Origin: Rhipidocladum racemiflorum
Taxonomy: Eukaryota > Streptophyta > Magnoliopsida > Poales > Poaceae
Length of the DNA: 64,000 nucleotides
Direction: 5' to 3'
Assembly (NCBI GenBank): GCA_036346355.1
Contig: CM070576.1
Location: 12,073,558 to 12,137,557, forward strand
Shown here: positions 1 to 10,019 of the stretch, piece after piece
How the letters are laid out: every line of letters starts with the position of its first letter
Position numbering within the stretch: position 1 is the stretch's first letter
Notes under the pieces: generated by a model
Told to the model about the DNA's origin: nothing
Database searches by the model: none
What the model saw: only the letters and a program-made list of their open reading frames with translations
Position numbers and translations under genes: made by a program

Positions 1-1552
1 GTCATTACCTGCTTCTTCTCCTTCTGACCAAAATCCGTTAGAGCAAACGATGAGTACACGTATGTACTCGCAAGACTTTAGTGTATGGAATGTATACATA
101 TAACATACAAGTTAAAACAATGAATAACAGGTTACTACACTAGTCTTTTGAGCACAAAGCAGATTTTGTTTACAGTATGATAATAGATTCACATTCGCAT
201 TTTACGAAAGAAGTTGAGGGAAGAAAACTTTTCAAACAATTAATAATAGACAAGCGATTAACCAAATCAACACCCGACCATTCCTTCCACCAAACCAGCC
301 ATCCACCTGCACCTTTTCCGAACCCAAGATCCAAACACACACACCCAACCAACACGATCCAACCTCGAAACCCATTTTTTTCAGAAATCAACCCAAACCC
401 AAAATCTATACTTGATAATGCATTCCAAGCTGCTCATGACCGTGAGCACGGCTAATCGATTAGTTTATTTATCTCTGCAGAGACTGTACACTATACCCAC
501 ATGACACGTTCTAGCAATCATGTCATCCATGCCTCGCGATACCGAAGTACCCGATTTGCTAGACAGTGACGGAACCTTTCGAGAGATTGGAGTTCTAATC
601 CTGCACCGTCCCGGTAACGTGCATTCCTAATTACAGCCACAGAGGCCGCCAGTGATTCCAATAGGCACCCACTAGCCCACGACCTCCCTGTAGTAGGCAT
701 TACCGTTGTATTGGGTAAACTTTCCTTCGATGCCTCGACAAGAAAGTCCCTAGAATGCACCGACACCACAGGTGCATCCAATCCTCTTTGCCCTCCAATA
801 ATGCAGGGTCAGATCCCTTTTCCCCGTACTAGGCTAAGGCCATCCCATACTGGCACATGTAATTGCACGAATTATACCCAGTAAATAGCACCAAGTTCGG
901 TCCTTAGGGTGACTCAGGCGAGATCTTCCAACCCCACTTGCTATGGCCACAGAGGGTCGGCACTAGCGGCCCCACCGAGCACACACTAGCCCTCAACCTC
1001 CCCATAGCGAGGGACCAACTGAGACCAATCCACTCCAAACCAGCCAACGGCCTGACAACCAATCCGAACCTGAAACCAGCTTACCAACCGGAACCACCAC
1101 CCGGCCAATACCACCAACTCCAAACCACCAAACATCTCGCCCGGTCTAAACTCTCCAAGTTTTTCCATTTTACTCACGCAACCATTCCCTTTTTCCAACA
1201 AAACCCCAAAACCTCCAATTCCAACCTGACACCCTTCACCCATCCTAATAGTTCCAGGAGTTTATGAATGAGAGCATCATGATCCCCTGCAGCCAATTCT
1301 ACTGCTGAACTGAGCATATGCAATTATTATTCTTTAATACCCTCTGACACTTACTAACGTGTCTAAATTATTCTTAAGTCTATCAAGGATTGCATATTCA
1401 GATTAAATTGAGGTAATCCAACAGTTTTCGGCTTAACTACTGCTTCCCACAAATTATCACTTTTAATAAATTTATGAGCATGCATAATAGTTTTGGAAAT
1501 CAAAATAACAATTCGCAAATATGGGATTCAAAATGGTCAAGGAGGTGCTTGC

Positions 1553-1618
1553 CTGTTTGCTCTTCGGTGAAATCGGTCTCCGGGACGTAGTCGGGATCGT
1601 CGGCGACGTTCGAAGCGT
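1553..1618 (-). CDS. LTR-internal mini-exon (family F copy)
   Basis: A 66-nt segment on the minus strand, bounded by an acceptor-like pyrimidine tract ending in TAG at 1619-1621 and a GC-type donor (GCAAGC) just below 1553. Read with two leading bases and one trailing base, it is open and acidic (peptide starts ASNVADDPDYV). Length and phase match the equivalent segments in F (75 nt) and E (81 nt). It is inferred to be one exon of a small LTR-encoded protein; no start codon can be assigned. Confidence 0.4.
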
Positions 1619-1754
1619 CTACGTCTACACGAAAAGCAACGAGACCCAAAATCATCGATCAAGATAGGCAAAGAAGCGATCAAAATCCAAAAAGAAGCGA
1701 AAACGGAAAACGAGAACCTGGACGGAAAAGGAAATTCTAAACTTTCTCCCAGAG

Positions 1755-1985
1755 GCCGGCAGTACCGCTGTTGATTTGGCGGTAGTACCGCTCTCTGGCC
1801 GGCAGTACCGGCTACTATAGCGCGGTAGTGCCGCCGGTCACTCCGGCAGTACCGGTTGGATTTCCCAGTAGTGCCGCTGGCCGGGAATCGAAAGAGGTTG
1901 CTCTCTGGAAAATAACTACCGATGCCTAAGTCCGGTAGTGCCGGACCCACCGGCAGTACCGCCTTCACACCAGCGGTAGTGCCGC
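1755..1985. repeat. Cluster of CGGYACTRCCG quasi-palindromes
   Basis: About nine copies of an 11-base quasi-palindrome (plus strand CGGTAGTACCG or CGGTAGTGCCG and variants) occur in 230 bp. A smaller group lies at 3188-3235 in the same LTR. The F LTR has two clusters in the same relative places, flanking the polypyrimidine leader (44205-44255 and 45105-45280). Spacing is irregular, so it is not a simple satellite. Confidence 0.75.
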
Positions 1986-3539
1986 TCTCCCCGAGTCCAA
2001 AATCCCAAAAATGAGATTTCGCGCAATAAACCCCGGAACTTCGACGTACATGTATCGATAGGTTCCTGGGGACCCATGGGACTTATTCACGCAGGTTTCA
2101 TCAAGTTCCGAGCTCGTTTGCTCAAAATCTCACTTTTCGGATCCTTTCTCTCCCGATACCGGCACGAAAATGGATTTCGACCCAGAGGGTGTCGAAACTC
2201 GAGTTTCATCGCGGCAACGGGTTCTCTACTACTCTAGGGACTTAAGTGCGCTAGACTTGCGAGCTTTGGGACTTCGGAACTTGAAATCGCTCCGAATGCC
2301 CAGAGTGCAACTTTTGCAATTCCTTCGGGAAAACGGATTTCGCAACACGCGCACAAGGCCCAATAGAACACTAGGGTCCTACGAGATCGAGATATTAACT
2401 AGGACCTTAGAGACACATTGATCGACTTCTAAAACTCGAAAACCCGAATATACTCTCCGAATCCGACTCTTGCCCCGAATCGAGTTCAAACTCGATTCTT
2501 CCGCAGGAATCGACCTTCGAGACTCTAAGAACATATTCGCGGGTCATTTTCCCGACTTTCCGGAGCTAGGGTTTCAAAAGGAAGGGCTCCGAAAATTCAA
2601 GAAACGGCGTTTGCAGCGAATGAGTCCAACGATGCGTAGATCAGGGTTTCCGAAACTAATCGATCACGCGGAAAGTTTCTTCTAACTTTGACCTAGGTTT
2701 GGCCACTCGGAAGACAATGATCCTACCCACAACTTGGGCTTCTAGGGTTTCTAGGGTTCTTGGGTTCACCAGGACGTAAAGAGCGATTACAAATCAAAGA
2801 AGAGCTAGGGTTGGCATTCACACCTAGGGTTTAGGTTTAACTCTAACACCTACCTCGTGTGAAGCTCCTTGACTGCTTGGAGACGCTTCTCCACCCTTGA
2901 TCTTGCTTCCACCCGGCCTCCTGGAGCTCCAACCAGCTGGAAATGGCGAGGAGGAGGAGAAAGCTCCAATGGAGAGAGAGGAAGGAGAAGAGAGGAAGAA
3001 GGAGGAGGAGAGGAGGAGAAATGAAAGAGGAGAGGGAGAGGAGGTGCTCCCTGGTGTCTTGAGGGAGTAGGGAGGGCACGAGAAACAAGGTAAGAGGATA
3101 ACCACAAGCACAGGAGCAAAACAGGGCCCTGGCCCCACTTTGCCTCGCTTCTGGTAGGCGATCTGCCCGGCGGCCAGATCTTGCCGCTCGGCCGGTAGTA
3201 CCGCAGGCAAAACTGCGGTACTGCCGCCCGGCAGTAGAAAACTCAGGAATTTCACAATTTTCGCAACGGCTCTAGTTCAAACATCTAGTGTACCACTAAA
3301 GTAGGTTCAGAGGATCCTAACGAAAGTCTAAAGACTTAGGTGCATGTTCTACCTTGCATGATTCTAGACTTCACCCGAAACGGATCCAAAAGCTCCGTTC
3401 GGGAACACCGGTCAACAAAACGGCAAAACGGAACTCGAAAGCAATAGACTCCAAAATAAGATTCAAAAACCTTACAGAGCGCTATTCCACACTTAATTAG
3501 CCTAATTAAGCTTAATCACAAACACGGGCGTTACAGGTT

Positions 3540-3859
3540 GAGGCTAAACTTTTGCAATCACATAGGGCATACAAAGCGTACAAGGATGGGGCGAAACTGC
3601 AACACGGTTTTAACTTTACATTATCTGCTATACACAATAATCCTATATCAAACTATGTAATAATGTATCTATAACTAACTTATTTTCTTATTTGCAGTGC
3701 CACCAGCAGGGTCAGGGAAATAACCTATGTGGATTTTATGTTTGCCACAACATGCAACTCATCCTCGAGACCAGAAAGAGCGCTAAGGTTGTAACTGCGT
3801 TGAACAAGAATGATTTGATCAACATTCGAGGACAAATTTGTTTTTTCCTTGTCTTTTAA
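3540..3859 (+). pseudogene. Ulp1-like cysteine protease C-terminus (CACTA-encoded)
   Basis: Two exon-like pieces are visible. The first (3540-3606) is open and encodes AYKAYKDGAKLQH. The second (3698-3859) follows a TTTGCAG acceptor and ends at TAA. It contains NNLCGFYVC, matching the N-x-C-G-x-Y motif around the catalytic cysteine of Ulp1/SUMO-protease-like domains in plant CACTA proteins. The two pieces are separated by about 90 bases with a plausible donor and acceptor, although their reading phase does not join cleanly. Only the C-terminal part of the protease remains, because the family F LTR removes everything upstream. In intact elements this domain sits at the end of a long protein whose role in transposition is not well established. 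Confidence 0.7.
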
Positions 3860-4084
3860 GTTATAAATAAAGATGGCGCGTACCACGCTAACTTGTAACA
3901 CACTGGAGTTGTATAATTCAGGTTATTCTTGTTTGTACACTTCTTATTTTTCTATATTTGATATGATTCATTGTATTGTCACCTGATATTATCCTTATTA
4001 CAATTTTGCTCATCTTGAATGCAACTGTATTGCTTGTTGGAACTAAATGTTCTTCCATCATTCCGATTTGTTGTAGACCTATCT

Positions 4085-4518
4085 GTATATCACAGACGGT
4101 TCTAGAAACCGTATTTGTATACCACAAACGGTTCTAATTAGAAATCGTGTGTGTTACTTTAATATCACAGACGGTTCGAATTATACACTGTCTGTGAAAT
4201 GCAAGTATCACAGACGGTTGTAATTCGCAACCGACTGTGAAATTTTCAATATCACAAACGGTTCGAATTATACACCGTCTATGAAATGCAAGTATCACAG
4301 ACGGTTGTAAGGAGAAACTGTCCGTGAAATTCAATTTCGATAGTTGCATTTCACAGGCGGTGTATAATTTGAACCGTTTGTGATATTTGTTTTCACAGGC
4401 AGGTAAAAAACCGTCTCTGATGATCTCTTTCATCACATACACATTGTTACTGACAATTCACAAAACCGTCTATAATAACATTTGTGAACCATCTGTAATG
4501 ACATTTTCTGTAGTAGTG
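4085..4518. repeat. CACTA subterminal repeats and terminal inverted repeat
   Basis: Repeated, often inverted copies of a motif around CACAGACGGTT (and its complement AACCGTCTGTG) fill this region, for example at 4092, 4162, 4206, 4294 and 4352. They end in the terminal inverted repeat at 4504-4518. Such arrays are transposase-binding regions in En/Spm-type elements. Confidence 0.85.
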
Positions 4519-4960
4519 TGATACAACAGTTGTTCAGCTTGTGACATTTATTGAAATATATTTGACTACTAGAATGCGTTGGGATAAAGTTCAGATTTGC
4601 GCAGAATTCTGGTTCCGTCTTAGGAGCGTGTTTTTGCGTATCTAAGTTCATTTCCTGAGGGTTTGGTTGTAGAAAAAGTTGTAGATCGTTGTCTTATATT
4701 TCATTAGAGTCCGAAATCATGAAGTTTGGTTCAGTCATTTAAAAGTTCAGGGAGGGAGAGGAGATGTCAGAGAGAGCGAAGGGGGCGCACCACACCAGGA
4801 AAGTGGGGGTGCGGCCAGGAGCAGAAGGGAAAAAGGTGGGCTAGGTTTTGGTAGATTTTTTGGGGCGCACCACACCAGGAAAGTGGGGGTGCAGACAAGA
4901 GTGTGAGGGAAAAAGGTGGGCTAGGTTTAGCGAGATTTTTTCCTCACACAAGGGCCCAAA
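4519..4960. other. Older flanking sequence with an 80-bp tandem duplication
   Basis: No gene or element could be recognised. The only structure is a two-copy tandem repeat, 4781-4860 and 4861-4940, each copy starting near GGGGCGCACCACACC and ending in a T-rich run. The copies differ at scattered positions. Confidence 0.5.
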
Positions 4961-5308
4961 GTCACCACGTTAGGCCCAAAATAAGCCCACACTGGCCTAA
5001 ACCCTAAACTGGGCAATCATTAAACCCGAAAAATAAACTGCGATATTACAACCCGAAGGGCAAAATGATAAATTTCTCCTCCCTTTTTTCAGAACTTGCT
5101 CATGGACTACCTCGGCCCATCGGCCGCATGGCACATTGGTCTCTCAAGTCCCATTCAACCATATATAAGCTGGTGGCTAGGGTTCCCAACCCTAGTCGCC
5201 ATTTGGCTTTGGTGCGGAGCTGTCTTGTTGGGGGTGGCATTGCCATCACTGAGCGAAACGCAGAGGTGGCGAGTGAAGCCGAGGTGAGGCACCTGTGGGG
5301 CATGGCGC
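4960..5308 (+). promoter_or_regulatory. Host-like promoter and leader, split by element A
   Basis: This stretch has several GGCCCA/TGGGC (site II-like) motifs near 4970-5010, a telo-box-like AAACCCTAAA near 5000, and a TATA box (CCATATATAAG, about 5159-5169). A leader-like sequence containing CTAGGGTT follows. This combination is typical of plant promoters for translation-related genes. A plausible splice donor (GAG, then GTGAGG) lies near 5283. The sequence resumes at 15393 after element A, but no coding exon can be recognised there, so the gene is unidentified and may be a fragment. Confidence 0.35.
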
Positions 5309-6444
5309 TGTGACACCACGAAATGTCGGGATTTGAAATTGTGATGATAAAATATGATAAGACGTCGTAAATGAGATAATATGTGAACTTTTACATTTAG
5401 AGCCCTGAGTTATCACGTTTTAGCGCGTTTCGGCCTGTTTTCGGGTTTCCGGGCCTCTCCGGGACGTTTTGGGCCTTGAGGGACTTAAGTGGGCCGGAGG
5501 TGGGAATTGTTTGGGCCCATGTGGGGGTGAGGAGGGCAGCAAACCCTGCTGCCCTAGCCCTCCCCACCCTGTGCGCCGCCCCCCCCCTCTTGCCCCCACT
5601 TCTTCCTCTCCTTCCAATCTAACTCCTCCACCTCCACCTCTCCTCTCCCTTCCCAAACGCCTCCTCCCCTAGGTGCTGCTGCCCCTCCCTTCTCCTCCCT
5701 TGTGGGCGCACCCCCCGGTCACTTCCTCGCTGCCAAGGTGCTGTCCCAGCTGTTGTGAGGATTTGCAACGAGGAGGTTTGGTGGAAACGGGCGCGTGGAA
5801 GGAAATCGGGAAGATCGCGAAGATTCGGCCGTCGATTTGTGATTCTCCAAGAAGGTAATGGGGAATCTTTTGGGGTAGACCTCTTGCTGCTGTAGAGGGT
5901 GAATACCATGTTTTTAGATCAAGGGTTGTGCTGCCATGGGGTAGAATCTATGAAATCTAGAGTTGTATTCACGTTCTGGTTCGGGCAGATTGGGAACCCG
6001 AGCTAGGGCAGGCGTTTTCGCAAATTTAGAGTTTGAATCTGACCGTACGGACTTCTAGGAAGTTATAGATAATTTCATTTTCTTTCCGTACATATAAAGA
6101 AATTGAAATTCCACCCAGCCGTTAGGAAGTTATGGCTGTTTTACCGAGCGCTGTCAAATCTGTGACGAGATTGAGACAGTTCGTGTTCAACGTTAGATTA
6201 AACAACCTTAAAATCCGAATCAGTCTTTCCCTATAACTAGAAAAAGTTTGGACATTTCCTAAGCTACGCGAGGGTGTACTCGTTTATTCAATTTGGAGTT
6301 CTAGAACTCAAGTTATGATTTTTCGAAGCCGCTGTCCAGAACGGGGCAAAATCTGTGATTTCGGGGTTTTGGAGTATATAGCGTATTAGGTGTAGTGGGT
6401 ACTGTTTTGAGGAGTCGAATTAAGTGTGTAGCACATGTTTGCAG

Positions 6445-6500
6445 GTGGTGTGCCTCCGGGAGTGCCCTCGACCTCTCGTCACTCCGTTGCCCGCGGTTGA
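6445..6500 (+). CDS. LTR mini-exon, A-family copy with conserved stop
   Basis: It follows a TTTGCAG acceptor and is read with two leading bases. It is open for 17 codons (peptide starts GVPPGVPSTSR) and ends in TGA, followed by a GC-type donor context (GCAAGT). Equivalent segments at 14061-14116, 19000-19055, 37174-37229 and 41369-41424 keep frame and stop (TGA or TAA), with most differences at third codon positions. It is inferred to be the C-terminal exon of a short LTR-encoded peptide; the upstream exon is not resolved. Confidence 0.4.
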
Positions 6501-6840
6501 AGGCAAGTGTTTTGCGTGGGTTTTATGTTATACGTGCTGCTAGAATTGATTGATGGTACTTGGAATAGTTAACATGTTGTCTTGCCATGCCATGGATCAC
6601 ATGTTATAATGGATAGGATGTCATTAGGCCATGATTGAAATAATGTCGATGATATGGGGTCCTCATGCTATGATTAAAATGCTTGTCGTTGATAAAGGAT
6701 TCATGCCATGTCTTTGAAAGGTTACCGTTGATTGTTGATCACGGTCTTACATGTTGAGAGGCCATATGTTAATATGCAATATTCTATTTATGAATACGTT
6801 ACTGTCCATTTTGCATGCATGGCATATTTTCATGGCTGGC

Positions 6841-7045
6841 CGGTGAGTTAAGTCATAACTATTCCGGTAGAGGCGGTGAGAACCGTTATGACTAGTCCGG
6901 GGCCATTCGTTTGAGTAAGTCCTACCTCGTGATTCCATCACCGAGGTGACTGGAAGCGAGTGATAGGCACCCTCCATCTTCGGGATGGAAGGGGGAAAAG
7001 GGTGCATGCCGACGGGTGTGCACTCAACCATACCGGTATGAGTAT
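6841..7045 (+). ncRNA. Conserved multi-hairpin module in A/D-family LTRs
   Basis: Four stems are visible. (1) GTCATAAC (6852-6859) pairs with GTTATGAC (6885-6892). (2) The long hairpin around ATTCCATCACC...GGTGACTGGAAG spans 6921-6967. (3) GCACCC...GGGTGC encloses CCATC-TTCGG-GATGG (6967-7005). (4) CATACCGGTATG lies near 7028-7039. The same stems recur at 14460-14665, 19260-19470, 37420-37640 and 41620-41825 despite sequence divergence. The function is unknown and the RNA status is an inference. Confidence 0.45.
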
Positions 7046-7780
7046 TCCAGGAGACATGTGCATTGCATTGCATGAATGAGATACAAAAATGAAGTGGTTT
7101 ATGAGATGATGAGGATGGTACTCATGAGATGTTCATGAGATGTTTATCATGTTGTTTTAAAAGTTGAATATAATGTTAAATATGATGAGTTGTGATAATA
7201 CCGTGGAGACTGGAATGATGGTTTGTTGTCTTGATCCTGTTGAACCTTTTCAATACACTTTGCTGAGTTATGAACTCACGCTTGTGTTTTTGTGTTGTTT
7301 GTTTTCTTTAGGTACCATGAAATCGGCGCGCGGGAAAGGGAACTAGCTACACTCCTCCACGTAGTATCATAATTTAGCTAATTCACTTGTTATGGAGACA
7401 CGGCATTAAGTCTACAATAATCTTTGGTGTAGGGTCTTATTATTTGGTTGTTTTCCCTCATGTGTATCATGTGGGATTGAGAAGTGAATGGTTTCTTCAT
7501 ATTAGACTTAGTGATGCTTATTCTATTGCCAGCGATACTTATTGAAATCATAGATGATGAGTAGCTATTGTTATCACTGCTTATCGATACCTTGGTTGTC
7601 TTACTTCTTGATATATTGTTATGTCGTTAATTTTCCTGCATAAGCAAAGGAGATGCTGTCAAAATTCTCAATTGTTCTAATTGAGTGCTTGCTGAAATTT
7701 ATCTTAAATTATGGTGTTATTCGTGTTATGGACGTTGTTTGGTGACATTCTGGGCTTAGTAGAAGCTGGGGTGTTACAGT

Positions 7781-7792
7781 TGGTATCAGAGC
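7781..7792 (+). promoter_or_regulatory. Element A primer-binding site (tRNA-iMet)
   Basis: TGGTATCAGAGC lies two bases after the LTR end. It is complementary to the 3' end of plant initiator tRNA-Met, the standard primer for these elements. Confidence 0.93.
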
Positions 7793-8095
7793 GGGCATTA
7801 GGTCCTTGGATTATGCATTTAGTGTCATACATAGGTTCAACTAAAACTTTGAAGTGGGATAATCTAGAAACATGGCTTAGGTTGTAACTAAAACTTTGTT
7901 ATAGGATAGCAACCTTAAAAAAAAAATTGCAAGACTGGTATGACTAAATTAAAATCTGACACACTTGGATGCACAATAAGATGGGTTTATGGATTTCGAT
8001 TTCCTTTATCGCGCTGTTTATTTGTTGAAAGTTTTGATTATGTTGATGTTGTGATTATGATTGTGAATATGCTTGCTTGTGTGACTGTAGCAGCC

Positions 8096-9240
8096 ATGCC
8101 GAGGGGTAGAGGCCGTGGACGCTGTGGCCGTCAAGGTCAGGGGCGAGGCTCTCGGTAGTTCGCGAGTCTGTCGAGGGTAGCGTTCGCCCAATGCTCATGG
8201 GCCAGCTCGGGAGGAGCTTCCAGCGCCTGATCGGCGGGGTGCCCGCCCGCCAATGACGACCTAGTTCAGGCTCTGCAGAGGAGATTCAGAGCTGCACCCG
8301 GCGATTGCGGGCAGCCCTGCCGTTGTGCCTCCCCCTGCAGTGGCCCCAGTTGTGCCTCCCCCTGCAGTGGCCCCAGTTGTTGGCCCCGCAGCGCCGGAGC
8401 CGAGGATGAGTCTCCGGGAGTGGATGTCCCTCCGTCTTGACACCTTTGACGGAGCGGGCACGCCGGTCCAGGCTGCAGATTGGCTGCGGTACATGGAGCG
8501 GATTTTCGAGGTTTTGGAGCTGACCTCGGTTCAAAGGGCTCGCTTTGTGGCCTTTCACCGAAGGGCCAAGGCGACATTTGGTGGGAGGGGTTCTTGCCGC
8601 TAGAGCCCCGCTCTTGGGCCAACCACTTGGGAGGATTTTGTGGCTCGTTCCGAGCCAAGTACTACCCCGAGTCCTTCCTCGAGAGGATGGAGCATACTCG
8701 GCGACTCTTTCCTAGGGAAAGAAGTCGGTAACGGAGTATGAGGCGGAGTTCAACAGCGTGGTGCGTTCGTGCCCGGCTGCGTGATGACAGGGAGAAGGCA
8801 AGGAGGTTCCGTAGGGGCCTCAACCAGGAGTTCAGAGTTGTCATGGGGGCGATCGTCCCTCGTGACTTCTGCTCCGTGGTGGAAGCAGCGAAGGGCATGG
8901 AGCTCGAGTTGGAGCTCTCCGGGATAAGCAAAACCCGGTGGTTCAGGGTCCTGCGGCCCAGGTGGGGGCCGAAGAGGACTTTTGGTGGAGGGTGGGTCTT
9001 CTCGTGACCCACCTTCAAGAAGTTCAAGGGAGGACAGGATCTTCCTCGAGGGCTAAGAAGCCGCCGATGCGTCTTCCTCGCGAGCGGAGTGTTCGGCCTG
9101 TGCCGGGCAGGCATGATGTGCTTCAAGTGCGGTGGTGAGCACCGTGCTTCGAGTGTGGTTGGACTGGGAGTTGCAACCACCGTGGCAAGCCCGGCCACAT
9201 GGGACGAGTCTGCCCGGATGAATCCCGGTAGCATCATCAA
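8096..9240 (+). pseudogene. gag: Element A gag (degenerate)
   Basis: Gag is the structural protein that packages the element RNA. It starts at ATG 8096 (MPRGRGRGR..., an arginine/glycine-rich start usual in this group) and hits TAG at 8156. The capsid-like domain is readable in other frames: DTFDGAGTPVQAADWLRYME (about 8440-8500), then EYEAEFNSVVRSC and FRRGLNQEFRVVMG (8735-8845). A zinc-knuckle remnant follows near 9116-9230 (CFKCGGEH, then CNHRGKPGHMGRVC with one metal ligand lost). At least four frame changes separate these pieces, so no functional protein can be made. A duplicated proline-rich stretch lies at 8325-8380. Confidence 0.8.
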
Positions 9241-9499
9241 GTGGGAGACGGTGCCTTCTCCTCCCACTCCGGTAGCGTCTTCTCGAGGATCGGTGCACAT
9301 GATGGCTGCTCCTGTGTCTCAGCCACCCTTTGCGTGGACGCCACCAGCTGGTTATTGGTGCCCGCCGCCGTCGGCTCCTCCCCAGCTACTTCCGCCTCCT
9401 CCAGCCTTGTTGGGACACCAGCCGCGTGTCGGGGCCCCCGATGCCTCGGTGCCACACTGGAGTGTACGCCTTGCCGACAATTTGAGTCAGCCGGGCATC

Positions 9500-9960
9500 C
9501 CGAGGTGGTTTCAGGTACTCTACTTGTGGATTCAGTTGATGCCCTTGTTTTGTTTGATTCTGGAGCATCCTATTCTTTTGTGTCGTCGGAGTTTGCTAGT
9601 AGAGAAAAGCTGGGAGTTCACGGATTTCTGAGTGTCTTTGGCCGGGCTTCTCCTGGGGTTTGATTGCTAGTTCTTTGGTTTGTCCGGGTTGCAATGTTGC
9701 TATGATGATGAGGTTTTCTTTGCCAACCTTATGGTAATTCGATTAGCTCCTTTTGATGTCATTTTGGGCATGGACTGGTTGCATCGATGTCGTGCCAAGA
9801 TCTGTGCTTTCGGAGGACAGTTACTTTGCAGGCCCGTCGGGTGGAGTTGACCTTCAGGGTGGAGTACCCTCCGATTCTATCTTCGCTTTGACTATCCTGT
9901 TTCCCGATCGTCGTTTGAGGCATTTGGGTGTTCTCTTGGCACTTTCGAAAAGCCATCTTC
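9500..9960 (+). pseudogene. Element A retropepsin (aspartic protease) remnant
   Basis: The catalytic motif LFDSGASYSF is present near 9547-9576, and the downstream hallmark LGMDWLHRC near 9765-9790, but in a different frame with a stop at 9661-9663 between them. The intact family cleaves the Gag-Pol polyprotein; this copy cannot. Confidence 0.75.
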
Positions 9961-10019
9961 TTCGGTAGTCATTGAGGAGATTCCTGGTAAAGGAATTTGT
10001 TGATGTATTCCCGATGATT

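Larger units (their letters stand above)
1..3535 (-). mobile_element. Minus-strand LTR of family F, left end outside window
   Basis: Read on the minus strand, it starts at 3535 with TGTAACGCCC, the LTR terminus type of elements E and F. Its order of parts matches the F LTR at 43932-45493 plus 58264-60336: an A/T-rich head, a CGGYACTRCCG cluster, a polypyrimidine leader (2930-3070, seen as GAGGA runs on the plus strand), a second cluster (1755-1985), a small exon-like segment (1553-1618), and the GAGTAC hairpin (52-69). The F LTR has about 500 more bases beyond that hairpin, so the LTR end and any internal region lie left of base 1. It may be a solo LTR or a 5' LTR. It interrupts a CACTA element at 3536. 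Confidence 0.8.
3536..4518 (+). mobile_element. 3' end of a CACTA (En/Spm) DNA transposon
   Basis: The right end reads ...TTTTCTGTAGTAGTG at 4504-4518, the reverse complement of a CACTACTACAGAAAA terminal inverted repeat. Upstream is a dense array of subterminal repeats, and before that a remnant Ulp1-type cysteine protease exon, a domain often carried by grass CACTA elements. The left part is missing: the family F LTR ends at 3535 inside it. The left terminal repeat and transposase are not in the window. Confidence 0.85.
5309..7778 (+). repeat. Element A 5' LTR
   Basis: 2470 bp, TGTGACACC to TGTTACA. It holds a polypyrimidine, GC-rich stretch (about 5550-5720), a splice donor-like AAG/GTAATG at 5855, a small exon-like segment (6445-6500), a multi-hairpin region (6841-7045), the TGAGTTATGAACTCA hairpin (7264-7278), and a final mini-ORF after TTTAG near 7317-7346. 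Confidence 0.93.

Noticed and set aside
2170..2685. Open frames on the plus strand inside the 1-3535 LTR
   Set aside because: They run antisense to the LTR, show no domain, and no equivalent is open in the F LTR.
2824..3255. Long proline/serine/leucine-rich minus-strand frames
   Set aside because: Low-complexity products of the polypyrimidine leader, open in several frames at once. One of them might include an upstream exon, but this is not supportable.
4781..4940. Tandem repeat as a satellite
   Set aside because: Only two diverged copies of an 80-bp unit.
5469..5858. Proline-rich open frames in the A 5' LTR, and similar ones at 13089-13473 and 40411-40858
   Set aside because: Compositional artefacts of the CT-rich leader; lengths and frames differ between the near-identical LTRs.
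7781..7792. TGGTATCAGAGC as part of a tRNA gene
   Set aside because: It is the primer-binding site next to an LTR end; no cloverleaf surrounds it. The same applies at 38230, 49022 and 60341.
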